From Margaritifera margaritifera (lineage: Eukaryota > Mollusca > Bivalvia > Unionida > Margaritiferidae), in assembly GCA_029931535.1 (NCBI GenBank), contig JAQPZY010001688.1, forward strand, positions 9,494,001 through 9,558,000: 64,000 nucleotides of DNA, written 5' to 3'. The position numbers and the translations under genes were made by a program. This document shows, one piece after another, positions 12,029 through 23,493 of this stretch (positions within the stretch are counted from its first letter, which is position 1; every line of letters starts with the position of its first letter). Below the pieces are notes generated by a model. That model was not told where the DNA came from. It did no database searches and was given only the letters and a program-made list of their open reading frames with translations.

Positions 12029-12900
12029 TTGTCAGAATTTAAAACCTCTGAAAATCAGAAAATTAGGTTGTTGCAAAATTTATCCCAAAACAAATCTTTG
12101 GTAATAAAGATGGTATATGTGGGAAATGTCACCGTTGTCAAGGATCGAGACCAATATATTTTGGAAGCGGAGCAGGAATTAAATGATTTGGAATATTGTC
12201 GGCGTCTTTCATAACCAAAATTATTATGACATAGCATTGGAAGTCTGACGTGAACTTGAAAAGTAACTTGATACCGTATTTGAGGACGGAAAGGAATTCG
12301 ACTAATTGATTCCAAATAATTCAAGACCAAGGTATTTTTATCTTCTTCCGAAAATTCACAAACCTGTGGAAAACTGAACTATACTAAGGGAAGTACAGCA
12401 GGGTAGGCCCATTGTTTCAGGCCAGGTAGGCCCATTGTTTCAGGCCAGGTAGGCCCATTGTTTCAGATTATTTAAGTGAGACTAAGAGTATGGCCCAATG
12501 GGTAGATTTTTATTTTAATCCTTTGGATGAAGAACTAAATGAGTTTCTTAACTGGATGAGTATTCACCATTCATCAATTAAAATTAAAACTAAAATTAGC
12601 ATGAAAAGTGTGAACTTCTTAGATGTAACAATATTCAAGGGAAATAACTTTGCAAAGGTGGATAATATGGATATTGCAAGGAAACTGACAGTTATCAATT
12701 ACTACATAAAAATAGTTTTCATCCACGGTATACCTTGAAGAGCATTGTTAAATCCTAAATACTGAGGTTCCGCAAGATTTGCAGCAATGAATAAGACTTT
12801 ACTTTCTTGATGCTTGTTTCTTGCTTGTCAAAGGATTTCGAGAAAAAAGTTTCAAAATCAGGGAACGTAGGAAAATTAAATCAGACGCATTGAGAAGAAT
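12029..12900 (+). pseudogene. Penelope-like reverse transcriptase remnant
   Basis: Recognisable pieces in order: NLSQNKSLVIK and VTVVKDRDQYILEAEQELND (12070-12190); RYFYLLPKIHKP then a stop (12330-12377); QGRPIVS (12399-12419); MAQWVDFYFNPL (12490 on); NEFLNWMSIHHSSIKIKTKI and SVNFLDVTIFKG to about 12645; after frame changes, SYQLLHKNSFHPRYTLKSIV (about 12690-12745) and ILRFRKICSNE. NPL joins almost directly to DEELNEFL, whereas full-length members have roughly 100-150 residues there including the catalytic YxDD box. This copy therefore carries an internal deletion of the active site, plus frameshifts and stops. Confidence 0.88.
12402..12466. repeat. 23-bp triplication inside the RT remnant
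   Basis: GGTAGGCCCATTGTTTCAGG plus CCA is repeated almost three times. The unit encodes the GRPIVS motif of the RT, so a conserved protein motif was locally triplicated after the element died. Confidence 0.95.
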
Positions 12901-13195
12901 AAATATTCTCATCAAAACACAAGAAATAATTCCGTTCAGTGTTCAGTACAATAGACGTTCAACCTCCGCATAAATAATAAACTATCCCTAAGCTTTTAGA
13001 ACATGCACTTTGGTCACAGCTTGTAAACGAAATATGAACATATGGAACATTGTAGTGAACTCCAAACTACTGTATCGACAAAACTTCATTTAAATGTGAA
13101 CTTAATGGTTGTAAGATTTTCTAATTAATTCAGACCTAATAAAAAATCTTGAAAACAAGTAGAATATTTAAAACAAATAACATATTATATCTGAT

Positions 13196-13473
13196 ACACA
13201 AAATGGGATTTATGTAGTGTACTACATCGGAACTGTAAAAAATAGTATGTTTGGGAAAACCGAAAGAAATTTACGCTTTGGGATGGATGGGAATTTTTCG
13301 GACAAACGACTGCAAAGAACAATAAAACATGTGTCTAAACATTTTAGTACAAACTGCAGTAGCATTTGAGTGTGATTAGTATTGAGCATATCTGCTGGTC
13401 AAAAGCGGATAGAAGAAAAAGAGAATAATTCTGGGTTAAACTTTTAGGAGCTGAAGTTAATTTTGAAATTTAA
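13196..13473 (+). pseudogene. GIY-YIG endonuclease domain remnant
   Basis: An open stretch from 13196 reads NGIYVVYYIGTVKNSMFGKT and continues ERNLRF, then VSKHFS about 25 residues on. The first motif G-I-Y is at 13205-13213. The second, usually YIG or YVG followed by KT, is MFGKT here. The Arg of the following helix (ERNLR) is present. A frame change gives HLSVISIEHICWSKADRRKR and a further change gives FWVKLLGAEVNFEI before TAA. This is the C-terminal nuclease of Penelope-like elements, and its position directly after the RT block supports that. Confidence 0.85.
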
Positions 13474-13613
13474 CCGACAGTGTAACCGCAAACGCAGTCA
13501 TGGGCAACTTTGCTTAAAACCTTTTTATTTCCAATCCTTTTCCTTATTTTTAAAAAATACTTTTTCTTTACTCACTATTGTGTGGGAGAATTAAGATAGG
13601 TATATTCAATAGC

Positions 13614-13664
<51 letters not shown>

Positions 13665-14379
13665 CTGATAAATAATCTCATACGTACACGTTTACCCTTT
13701 GATTTTGCTCAAAGACAAATATAATACAAACAGAAAACATGACATTATGTTGGTATAAGGTGAATCTTTTCACTCACAAAAATACCTATATGTCGTATTA
13801 CTCATTGCAAAGATCGCACACCATTGTTAATACCTAATAATGTGTCATGAATGCTGCATGTGATAAAAAGAGACCTCATGAATACAGCCACAAATTTAAA
13901 AGTTTTTACAACTTATTTATAGCAAAAAAAACTTTCAATAAGTAGGAGCTTTCAATTATCTCCTTTTGATGATATCCAACGAGGACAACAGGTAAAAACC
14001 TACATGTGCACAAAAATGATTGCCACGTGCAGCTTCAGTAGAAATTTGGGATGGAAAAGTTTTGATTCTCTATTTTCATTATTGTTGCATAAATAAAAGG
14101 TCTGGTTATTATAAGTTAAAGCTGAGAACTAAAGTCCTCAGACAAGGCCCGCCAGGCACTGACAGAAAAGGAATCAACAAAACGGTCCAAAATCAGACTC
14201 TTATTGGCAGGTGTGAGATGATCATCTGTGTTGATTTCTTTTTAGTCTTTTAGTTTCTTGAAAGTTTCCTGTGTGTAGGAAGACTTTGTCATTACATTTA
14301 AATAAGAACTAATTAAAAAATCTACATATACTTTATTAATGTAAAGCATGAAATTAATCAAAATCCTTTTTCTAATTAG
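13474..14379. other. Intergenic with a (TCTA)n tract
   Basis: A TCTA microsatellite of about 50 bp spans 13614-13664. Otherwise no gene is seen; the 77-codon ORF at 14020-14253 has no recognised domain. Confidence 0.6.
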
Positions 14380-15190
14380 ATGAAGATCGAAAATTGATGC
14401 CATATATCAAGGTTGATTACATTAAAAGTAAATAAATCAAAGCATGTACCATTACATTAAAACGGATTAATTATTGAATCTAAAAATTGTAAGCAATATA
14501 CATGTAACAATGTTGACATTAAATCCCTTATTATATCTATACTGAAAATCGATGTCATAAAGTCCAAGTTAATAAAGTTATATTCTAACTGTATACATTT
14601 TCAAAGTTTCGAGACTGAAATAAACAAATCGAGTTGATACAGTTGCCTAAAACTGATTCCCATATTTAAAAAGGATAAATGAAATAAAACACCTGTATTT
14701 TAATACTACTATGTTATTGGTGTGTGACTTTTGCAACACATGCACAACAACTGGTTTGGTTGGACTGAGTCCTCTTTAACGTATTTTGCCTACAAGGCTT
14801 TTGCTTTTCAAAGACTCTTGGAATGGTCCTTCGCTGTGTAGATAAAAATCAGAGCGAAAGATTAATTCATTGTGAAGAGAAGTTACTATGTAGTGTTTTT
14901 AAAAGTCTTTTAAAGTAACTGTAGACATTTTCAAATTTTTCAGATTGAAATTTTAAAAAATTCGAGTTTATACAAGTTGCCTAAAATTTATATCGATATT
15001 TATCAAAGGAAAAGTTAAATAAAACACATGCATTTAAATGTTACTGTGTGCACCGATTAATAGTGTTTTAAATGAAAAATTAAAATTGATATAATGATTC
15101 TGGGTTGATTAAATAAAATATTTTCCCCAAATTTTAAGATGAAGAAATTAAAGAAGATACGTGTATTTTAATAGAAATCAATATACACTT
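14380..15190. repeat. Diverged tandem duplication, AT-rich
   Basis: Blocks starting GAAAATTGATG at about 14389, GAAAATCGATG at about 14543 and AAAATTGATAT at about 15076 resemble each other. The stretch 14585-14715 (AACTGTATACATTTTCAAAG ... GTTGCCTAAAACTGAT ... AAATAAAACACCTG) matches 14918-15035 (AACTGTAGACATTTTCAAAT ... GTTGCCTAAAATTTAT ... AAATAAAACACATG). These are old tandem copies with an imperfect period of roughly 330 bp. Confidence 0.6.
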
Positions 15191-15300
15191 ATCAAGTTTT
15201 GGTAGACGGAGATAACAAAAATCAATAATTGGAGCATATTTTTGACTAAAATTTATCAAAAAAAGCCATTTCATAAAATAAGCAATGTATATGTGGATTT

Positions 15301-15730
15301 TCCGTATTTGTTTAGGTGGCGCTCTACAGTTTCGTATTTTGCATAGGTTAGATTTTTATACAAAAAGAATTACCCTGACTGGTTGTCCTGATTATTTAAA
15401 AAAGACCTTGTATATCTCAAGTATTGTTAAAAGAACTTTTAATTCCCTTTATTTTGGTGTATGATTCATGGGTGCAATTTGGGTTATAGAGTATACAGCT
15501 TGGTCTTACTTAAGATGTTCACTTCTCATTTTCGCTTCCTGGACTTCAAAGGTAAATAAAAAAAAAAAACAAGAGCCGATAACTTTTTTTAAAACTTTTT
15601 ATATATTTTGTAATTCATTCATTGTACTTTCAGAGGCTGGTATAGCCTACTCTGGCAAAATTCGTTTCCCTGTTTTAATAACTGCTGAAAATAGTGTACT
15701 TTTGACTAATTCAGGCTGATTTTTCGAGTA
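15301..15730 (+). repeat. Unclassified dispersed repeat, copy A
   Basis: About 430 bp matches 34812-35250 in the same orientation. Shared landmarks are GCTCTACAGTTTCGTATTTT at the start, TTATTTTGGTGTATGATTCA, GGGTTATAGAGTATACAGCT, CCTGGACTTCAAAGGTAAAT, GAGCCGATAA and TAATAACTGCTAAA-like sequence near the end. Copy A lacks an insert of about 30-40 bp present in copy B. I see no coding potential or terminal repeats that would classify it. Confidence 0.8.
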
Positions 15731-16844
15731 CTTTGGAGCGGCCATTTCTGTCTGCTGTGTGCTTAGATCATTTACAATTTCCACAAGTACAATATGTAAA
15801 GAAATTTCAGCCACAGTACATGAAAACAGCATAGAGGTATGCCAACATTCTGTCCATTGTGCATGTAGCAAATGCAAACAACTTCATCTTACACCCGTCA
15901 CTCTCTCAGAAGCATGTAATATCTGTAGAGCGCCCCCTTATTCATAGATTTTCAGCGATTCTCGTTTGACGTCACGGCTGGTAAGGAGAGACACTCATAC
16001 ATACGCAAAGTGAGATTTATTAAAAGAGTCTGCAAGTGACCGGAAAATAGTATTTAGATTGTGATGACCGAATCATTACACAATTTGTAAAATCGTCACC
16101 AGGACAGAGATATAAAGATATGTAGCGAGGACACATCAACAAACAAATTTGGCTGTTTCACATCTCTCTCCTCTAGAAGATAATTTGCATTTAGTTTACT
16201 GAAATGATTAACGAAAAATTACAAATATTCACAAATGTTGAATGAATACAAATAAGAATAATAAGAAGAATACCGATTGACAAAAAATTATAAAGTGTAC
16301 AAATGGTTGCATCATTTATATAACCTGACATTTCCATACACGATAACTTTAACTTTTTCCAGGGTAAAATTGTTGCCTCCTCCAAATGGACAAATAGAGT
16401 AAATTACCTTTTTATCGGTGGCTATTTACTTTTCCAATCTTGGATGCCAAACAATTTCGTAGCGATTTCAATTCGCCAATTGGCCACTGATCGTCTATCA
16501 AATATCATACAATGTGTATTCGTAGCTATTTAATCCCGCCAATTTCCATGGGAACTCAGCGACAGAACATGATCTACTATATATACAAACTCAATGTACA
16601 TTTCCTGGGTTTTTTTTAAAAATAAAAAAAATTAAATTGGGAGCTTTATGGAAGAATGATGTTGCAACGAAAAACTTTTTTCTTAACTCTTCTCTGAAAC
16701 CTAACAAGATATTTAGACGGTACCATTATTTATTTGTACACCTGTCCGTCCGTTTTTAAGTCTGTCTGTCGGTCACGCCTTGTTCCCTGCGCTTTTGGGT
16801 AGAAAGATATTTAAGTTGTTATCAATAACTCGCACAAGCAGCGG
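15731..16844. other. Intergenic, no gene seen
   Basis: Short ORFs on both strands near 15647-15947 have no family signal. A TGACGTCA palindrome lies at about 15968-15975. The rest is unremarkable AT-rich sequence. Confidence 0.5.
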
Positions 16845-16845
16845 A

Positions 16846-16894
<49 letters not shown>
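16845..16894. repeat. (ATT)n microsatellite
   Basis: About 16 uninterrupted ATT trinucleotides. The minus-strand ORF through it shows poly-Asn. Confidence 0.97.
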
Positions 16895-18169
16895 GTGACC
16901 CAGGTTATATATTAATGTTACTATGGAATGGTGAATAAATGTGATGGTAGCGATCTTCCGAGGAGAATCGGGTGGATTCGTATCCCACTGGGGCTGACCT
17001 ATATCAGTCACGGTAGTATCACTACGGTAGATGAGAAAGATATACTCAGTAGGGTAATAAAAAATCGTTCTTGTACAACTGTGACCCAGAACCGGTGTTG
17101 TGTACCAATGTGTGTGTTTGTCATGAGTGAGTGAGTGAGTGAGCGATCGATCGCTGTGCATGATTCCTGTGCTTGACGAGTACTAACAACGATTCCCCAC
17201 CAAATTAACAAAAGCTTCTGGCATTCCTCCTCTCGTTTTTGGACAGACAACACCTCGGGTAGTTCCATTCTTGTATATGAAGAGCACTTGTCTTTCAAGC
17301 AAGTGAAAGACAAGGGATTGGGCATAATTTAAAAGATTATAACGTTTCTACACGTTTATACACTTGGAGTCTGGCAAGACATTATTTGTATTTTTTTGTG
17401 CTAAAATTATTAAATGCCGGTGTGCGGGTTGTGTATTGTATTTGTGTCGGTTGTATGTTGTAGTTACTCATAGTCTTGTATATTAAGTATGTGCTCTGTA
17501 TTGTTTTAGGTTTATTCCGTACCGTTTCGTCCAGTAATAAACCCACAACTAGCAGCGAGTGTTGTAGTTCGTCATTTCAATCCGATATAACACAGAGCTC
17601 ACACTATTATTATTGATCCTGGGCCTTTTTTTTTTTTTTTTTAAAAGGCTGTCTTTTATACCTTTTGTCCATCATTTTCTTCGTTTGTCTCTCACGTATT
17701 GTGCTCCTACACTCTGGGGAAGAATAAAATTCAAACTGCTGTCCATAATTTGCGCGAACGGCAATGATCCACGCGTTGGCGTGTCAAATTACCTCATTAC
17801 AAATGGGTATAAGTATTGTATTTGACATTAGTGTATGCACTGCTTCAAATGTCACTTCCATAATGCATGGATGAAATGAACGTATTGTCACCACTTATTA
17901 TTAGTGTGTTATATACCGATGTATTGTTTGGTTGTCAATTTTTTGTCAATCATGAACTCGTTTACATAAGTGTCATTAGGAACAATATGACATTTTAAGT
18001 GTCATATACTTAAAGCATGATTTGTAATGAATCTTCGCTGGAAATTGTGCATATTCAATCAACTGCATTAGAATGTATAAAATACAGTGCAGATAAAATA
18101 ACTAAATATTGCGTAGCAAATTATGCAACTTTTATTTTAAATTGAAACGAGAGGTAAATTATTAACGAT
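16895..18169. other. Intergenic; LTR-like pieces not proven
   Basis: TGTGACCCAG occurs at about 16893 and 17081. A stretch ending near 17592 has a TATA-like TATATTAA, then AATAAA, then ATATAACA, which resembles the 3' half of a retrotransposon LTR. No second copy, primer-binding site or target duplication was found. A poly-T run is at 17623-17642. Confidence 0.35.
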
Positions 18170-18352
18170 CAATAAATTAATGGCATAAAATTTGAAATTG
18201 GATGGAAATATATCCAATGAAATATATCCGATATTAAAGTAGAAAAAGAACTCGATCTCGATAGAGAGAGAGGGGGGGGGGGTATTTTCTTTTCCTACTT
18301 TAATACAGGATCTATTTCCATTCAATTTCAAACTTTTATGCCATTCATTTAT
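18170..18352. mobile_element. Foldback (MITE-like) element
   Basis: The left arm (about 18170-18248) and right arm (about 18289-18352) are inverted copies. AATGGCATAAAATTTGAAAT and GGATGGAAATA pair with CCATTCAATTTC and AACTTTTATGCCATT on the right, and ATTAAAGTAGAAAAAG pairs with CTTTTCCTACTTTAAT at the loop. The left arm carries a short extra segment. The loop holds a GA run and a G12 tract. Target-site duplications are not clear. Confidence 0.75.
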
Positions 18353-18362
18353 AATATTTTTA

Positions 18363-18474
<112 letters not shown>

Positions 18475-18564
18475 ACGTTTTTGAGTGGATATAAGGAATT
18501 ATGGATGACAATACGAGATGTTTCCACTAAAAAAAAAAAAAAAAAAATTGTTTTTTTTTTTTCT

Positions 18565-19695
<1,131 letters not shown>

Positions 19696-19857
19696 CTATT
19701 TGGGGAAGAAGTAGTTCCAAATGTGGTAACGCCACTGTGGCGATATAATTTTTCTCCCTCTGATATTAAAGTTTAACCAGGCTGAAGATTTGGTCGTGGT
19801 AGGTACGTCAAAATGCTAACGTGTCTTGGTGTTTGTTTGGGTGGGGGTGGCACCGAA

Positions 19858-20350
19858 CTAGTTTTCTCACTATGGGCGTATTTTGTATGGCCCTTTTAAT
19901 TGGATTTTATGCAAGAGCCAGTAGGGTTTTGCCCTAGATAAAATTTTTCTAAAATATTTGATATCTTTCTTGCATCCATGTTTTGCAAATAGTTTGCTGA
20001 GACATTTGTAATGATATCAGCTTTTGCAAAACAAAATAAAATTCATACGTCACTGTTCTTAGAAATGATGACTTTGATTTTGAAATAAATCGAAAATTGG
20101 ATCATAGCAAGTGAGCAACTAGTAAATGGAACAAGTTGTGCTGGCGGTTTTTCACTATGCGGAATATTATTATAGGACCCTCTCGATTAGATTTTACCAA
20201 TGAAAATTGTCTCTTGTAAGGCGTTTTTGCACCATTTTATCAATTTCTTACAACAAGAAAATTGTAATACTTTCCAGATATATACTAAACAATATAAACG
20301 TTTGAAAACTAAATAAAGTTCATAGGCCACGGTGCTTGAAATAAACCTAC
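19858..20350. repeat. Two diverged tandem copies
   Basis: TTTTCTCACTATGGGCGTAT with downstream AATTGGATTTTA (from 19861) resembles TTTTTCACTATGCGGAATAT with CGATTAGATTTTA (from 20151). AAAACAAAATAAAATTCATA (20030) resembles AAAACTAAATAAAGTTCATA (20305). Unit length is about 280 bp. The origin is unknown. Confidence 0.5.
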
Positions 20351-20827
20351 AGCAACATTTTTTATTCAGAGAGTAAATGAAAGTATACTGAAAGTAATGG
20401 AGGTAACAAGACGCAGGTCGGAATATTTTGTTTTTATGGGGTGGGGGTGAGGTGAAAATGAATCAGTTTAGTAGACAAATTTATATTTTGCCTGAATCTG
20501 ACTGCATAGACACAGTTTTTGTGTCAGATGACATTAATCTTCAAGTCACAATCACCTGAGACCATTTTACGGTATATAGTAGAAAACGACTTGCTTATCT
20601 TAAGAACACGCTTAATAAAGATAAATATTCAAATTTACTAAATTTTTTCTGTATGTAATTAGTTCATGTGAATAATATGAAGATTAAAATGTGTATTCCT
20701 CTTTTATTGTTTTCAATAAACCGTGCCGTAAACTGGTTGTCAATTTATGAGTATACTTCGCTGGTACTCGGTCTAAGACTGTCAAGCCAATATCGTAGGC
20801 CGGTAATTAGTAAAACTGTGTTTCCAG

Positions 20828-21010
20828 ATTGGTTAACCAATGACGTCATTAGCACAACAGTGACGTCATTCTCATAACAGCTAATTTCGAACCTTCCCCC
20901 TGAACTGCAGTGATTGGGAAGTAGCCTGACATCAGCGAAATTCCGTAGTGTCACTAAAGATGGAGAATGATAGTTATCTGCGGTCTCTCGAGAACCGGAA
21001 GTGTGACGCA
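20828..21010 (+). promoter_or_regulatory. Promoter-like cluster of CCAAT, CRE and ETS sites
   Basis: A perfect 14-bp palindrome ATTGGTTAACCAAT (20828-20841) contains a CCAAT box on each strand. It abuts a full CRE, TGACGTCA (20841-20848). A second identical CRE follows 20 bp later (20861-20868). A consensus ETS site ACCGGAAGTG lies at 20994-21003. NF-Y, CREB/ATF and ETS sites are established motifs of TATA-less animal promoters. The ATG of a 54-codon ORF in a good start context (AAAGATGG) is at 20960. Direction and activity are inference. Confidence 0.35.
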
Positions 21011-21124
21011 GTTGTCAGCAAATGGTCTAACGGTACCAATTGCGCAAGCCCGGGGGAGGGGGTGGAACAAGCCTGGGGGAGAGGGCGGAACATAAGGTGT
21101 AGGGAACATTGTGTTCAGAAATAA
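20960..21124 (+). CDS. Small ORF or candidate first exon (54 aa)
   Basis: The ATG has A at -3 and G at +4. The product begins MENDSYLRSLENRKCDAVVS and ends at TAA. The second half is Gly-rich and lies over a G-rich duplicated stretch (21049-21092). An AAG|GTGTAGG sequence at about 21093-21102 could be a splice donor, making this the first coding exon of a larger gene. No homology is recognised. It is called only because of the promoter-like motifs just upstream; it may be chance. Confidence 0.2.
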   Translation: MENDSYLRSLENRKCDAVVSKWSNGTNCASPGEGVEQAWGRGRNIRCREHCVQK

Positions 21125-22895
21125 ACAACAAAACTAGCTGTAATTGGTGCATTATGCAAGAGTTGTTGTTTCTGTAAGGTTTAAAATAAAGTTGAATCTC
21201 TTGGCTACGTATGAAATTATGTTAATTCATACCTAGATTATGTTTTGTATTTTTTATGATATTTTTAAAAAAATGTGATGCATATCATTGAAAATGTATC
21301 GGTTGTGATTGAATAACTCTTACCCCTGTCTAGATCAAGAAGAGTTATCTCTCTTAAGTGCAGTGGAGTACATGGATCTCTCCTTGTCAAATTGACAATC
21401 TAACATTTCTGTCTATGACAGTGTGTGACACGCATACTAGAGTAGGATAGATGGTATATTTATTTCACCAAACGTTAACATTAAGGTCTATGGAAAAACA
21501 ATTGGTACCGTGATACCAAATGAATATACGTCGGCCCTAACGTACAATGTCTTCTTTATTAGATTTGGTTTGTGTTACCTGAGCATTTTGTGGCCGTTTT
21601 TATTTCTTTAAGTAAAAGAGTAGTTCTTTATTGGATTGTCTCTCTCGACTCTATACAAACAGGTTGACTATAATGGAACATTCGTGAACCTGGTACAAAT
21701 GATGTAAACAGTACAGTGTAGCAGACAAAGACAGTCTGGTTAAACACCCCAGAGTGTATTCGGAATGTCCTCGTGTTTTTCCGATGCGAATCTAATAACT
21801 TCGACTCTCAGAAAGAGACTCGAAGGTAATCGTGGTGATACTTTCCAAACTGGCAAGTTTTTGGCATACGAACGTCCGGCTAGATGTGAGAAGAACAGAG
21901 TCTTATAAAATGAAAAGTCTTGAAAACAACACTCGACGTTTCAAGAATCAATGAAATACCTGCACATTTAATTTATAATGTTTTTTCGTGCAGCTTTGAA
22001 ATGAAAAAATTGCAGAATTCATTTGGTTTCAATTGTCTGCAACCACTGCTGTTAGTGATGAAGCGTCATCTATCCATTGTGACGTTATGAAGTTATTGTG
22101 AAGTTATAACGACCATAGGCTTGAGGGCAGTTCAAAATGATCATTATTTATATCTGAGGTTTTATCGAGCATGCGATGGGAAAGGCCGAGGAAACTCAGG
22201 GTATAGACCATTCGGAATCCTTTCTGCCTATTTCGCTGAAGGGGAAAGTGGTGAGCATGCGCAGTACTATATTCAGTGAGCTGAGGTGTTCGGCTTTGAA
22301 AATAAAACTGTACCAAGCAAGAGAAGCTGTGTAGGCATTTATAAGTTCTTATTATTACTAAATCCAGGATACCATTTAAGAGTACTTTATTTAGCAGCTG
22401 GTATTCAGTTTTCTGTCCAGCCAGATGGAAAGTTTTTGTGAGGAACAGTGCATACAGCCATAACTGGTATTTCCGTGTTTGCAAGGAATTAGCGCGAAAA
22501 CCTTGGCAGCTGCTGAAGAAATCCACGAAACCGAAACATCTCATTTTCGTGTAGACATCACAGTTGCATTGCAGAATGTTATTGACATTTCACAATTGTT
22601 GGATGGTACAGTCGTTTTGCTGTCATCGATTACAATAATAACACTGTCATTACAGGTATTATATTATATCAAAGTATAATTGCAGAGTATTTTTTGAAAA
22701 TTTGTTATAATATAACCCAATCACCACTTAGCCGTAAATTATAATCTGCTCTGAAAAGGTCGCTACAAAGAATAATTCAGCATTAAGTCATGTTCTACTA
22801 CCAACCATGGGCAAAAATAAATCATAGTGACTAACTTTTCAAGCTCATTTCATTACAGACACTTCTGTAAGTACCTATTTTACTTGATATTATGA
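21125..22895. other. Intergenic; longest non-repeat ORF unrecognised
   Basis: The minus-strand ORF at 22104-22544 (146 codons) is the longest in the window not made of tandem repeats. It has no motif, signal peptide or domain I recognise, and its residue composition is not convincing. Nothing else noted. Confidence 0.45.
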
Positions 22896-23110
22896 CTAAG
22901 ATAAGTTTTTGGATCATCTATCAGCGAAACAGGCGATGCGTAGCATTCTAGAGAATTTCCTGTTGGTTCAGTCTTAGCACTCACGTTCCAATTTGTATCA
23001 CTATGAGAGTGAAAGAAGAGGAATGTCTTTAATTTGGAATAATTTAATACTTCTTTCTTCATTACGATTTCCAGCATTCTGATTGGACAGGCCCTTTTCA
23101 ATTTTGTTTT
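22896..23110 (-). repeat. Unclassified dispersed repeat, copy 1
   Basis: GCGAAACAGGCGATGCGTAG ... TTTCCTGTTGGTTCAGTCTTAGCAC ... GAAGAGGAATGTCTTTAATT resembles 46775-46950. In minus-strand translation both give a TEPTGN or NEPTGN motif and an aromatic-rich stretch upstream, which suggests both come from one old repeat, possibly coding. Confidence 0.5.
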
Positions 23111-23402
23111 TGTTCATACCTGTATGAACCGTCATTTTTTTATAATTTATTATTTAGCCCCGCCCGCTGGCACTACTTTTGTTCCGACATTCACATAGAA
23201 TTATATGTAAAATATTTGGAAGCTACACTGGCGTAATGTTGGTTTACATCAACAACGAAGGAAATGTGATCATATCAAGTTTCCTATGTATAATAAATAA
23301 TGCTGTGAATGAAAAAACAAACAAAAGGAACAACAAATTTAAACTTTATAATATTCAGAAAATATTAACCTGAAACTTGAATCCGATACAAAATGTAGAT
23401 AA

Positions 23403-23407
<5 letters not shown>

Positions 23408-23491
<84 letters not shown>
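23408..23491. repeat. (GA)n microsatellite
   Basis: About 41 uninterrupted GA dinucleotides. Confidence 0.97.

Positions 23492-23493
<2 letters not shown>

Larger units (their letters stand above)
12025..13473 (+). mobile_element. Decayed Penelope-like element (RT + GIY-YIG)
   Basis: Reading across frames on the plus strand gives the Penelope-like order: an RT-associated N-terminal part (12029-12215), FYLLPKIHKP (12330-12365), GRPIVS (12402-12419), a post-catalytic RT block (12490-12900), a Cys-containing linker with KCELNGCK near 13092-13120 and a GIY-YIG domain ending at a TAA (13471-13473). Known members are retroelements whose RT is related to telomerase and whose GIY-YIG nuclease nicks the target. 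Frames change several times and stops occur throughout, so this copy is dead. No terminal repeats were identified and the true ends are uncertain. Confidence 0.9.

Noticed and set aside
15647..15975. Minus-strand promoter (TGACGTCA at about 15968) with a short ORF starting MAAPKYSKNQ
   Set aside because: A single CRE, and an ORF of only 32 codons that overlaps the dispersed repeat; weaker than the 20.8 kb cluster.
16893..17592. Solo LTR of a Gypsy-type retrotransposon
   Set aside because: TGTGACCCAG starts, a TATA-like box, AATAAA and an ATATAACA end are suggestive, but no 5-bp target duplication, primer-binding site or second copy was found.
22104..22544. 146-codon minus-strand ORF as a gene
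   Set aside because: No motif or family signal; a length plausible by chance across 64 kb, and no splice or promoter context found.
23113..23130. Palindrome GTTCATACCTGTATGAAC as a regulatory site
   Set aside because: Short and isolated; resembles an inner part of the 25.0 kb MITE and may be a remnant, but cannot be shown.
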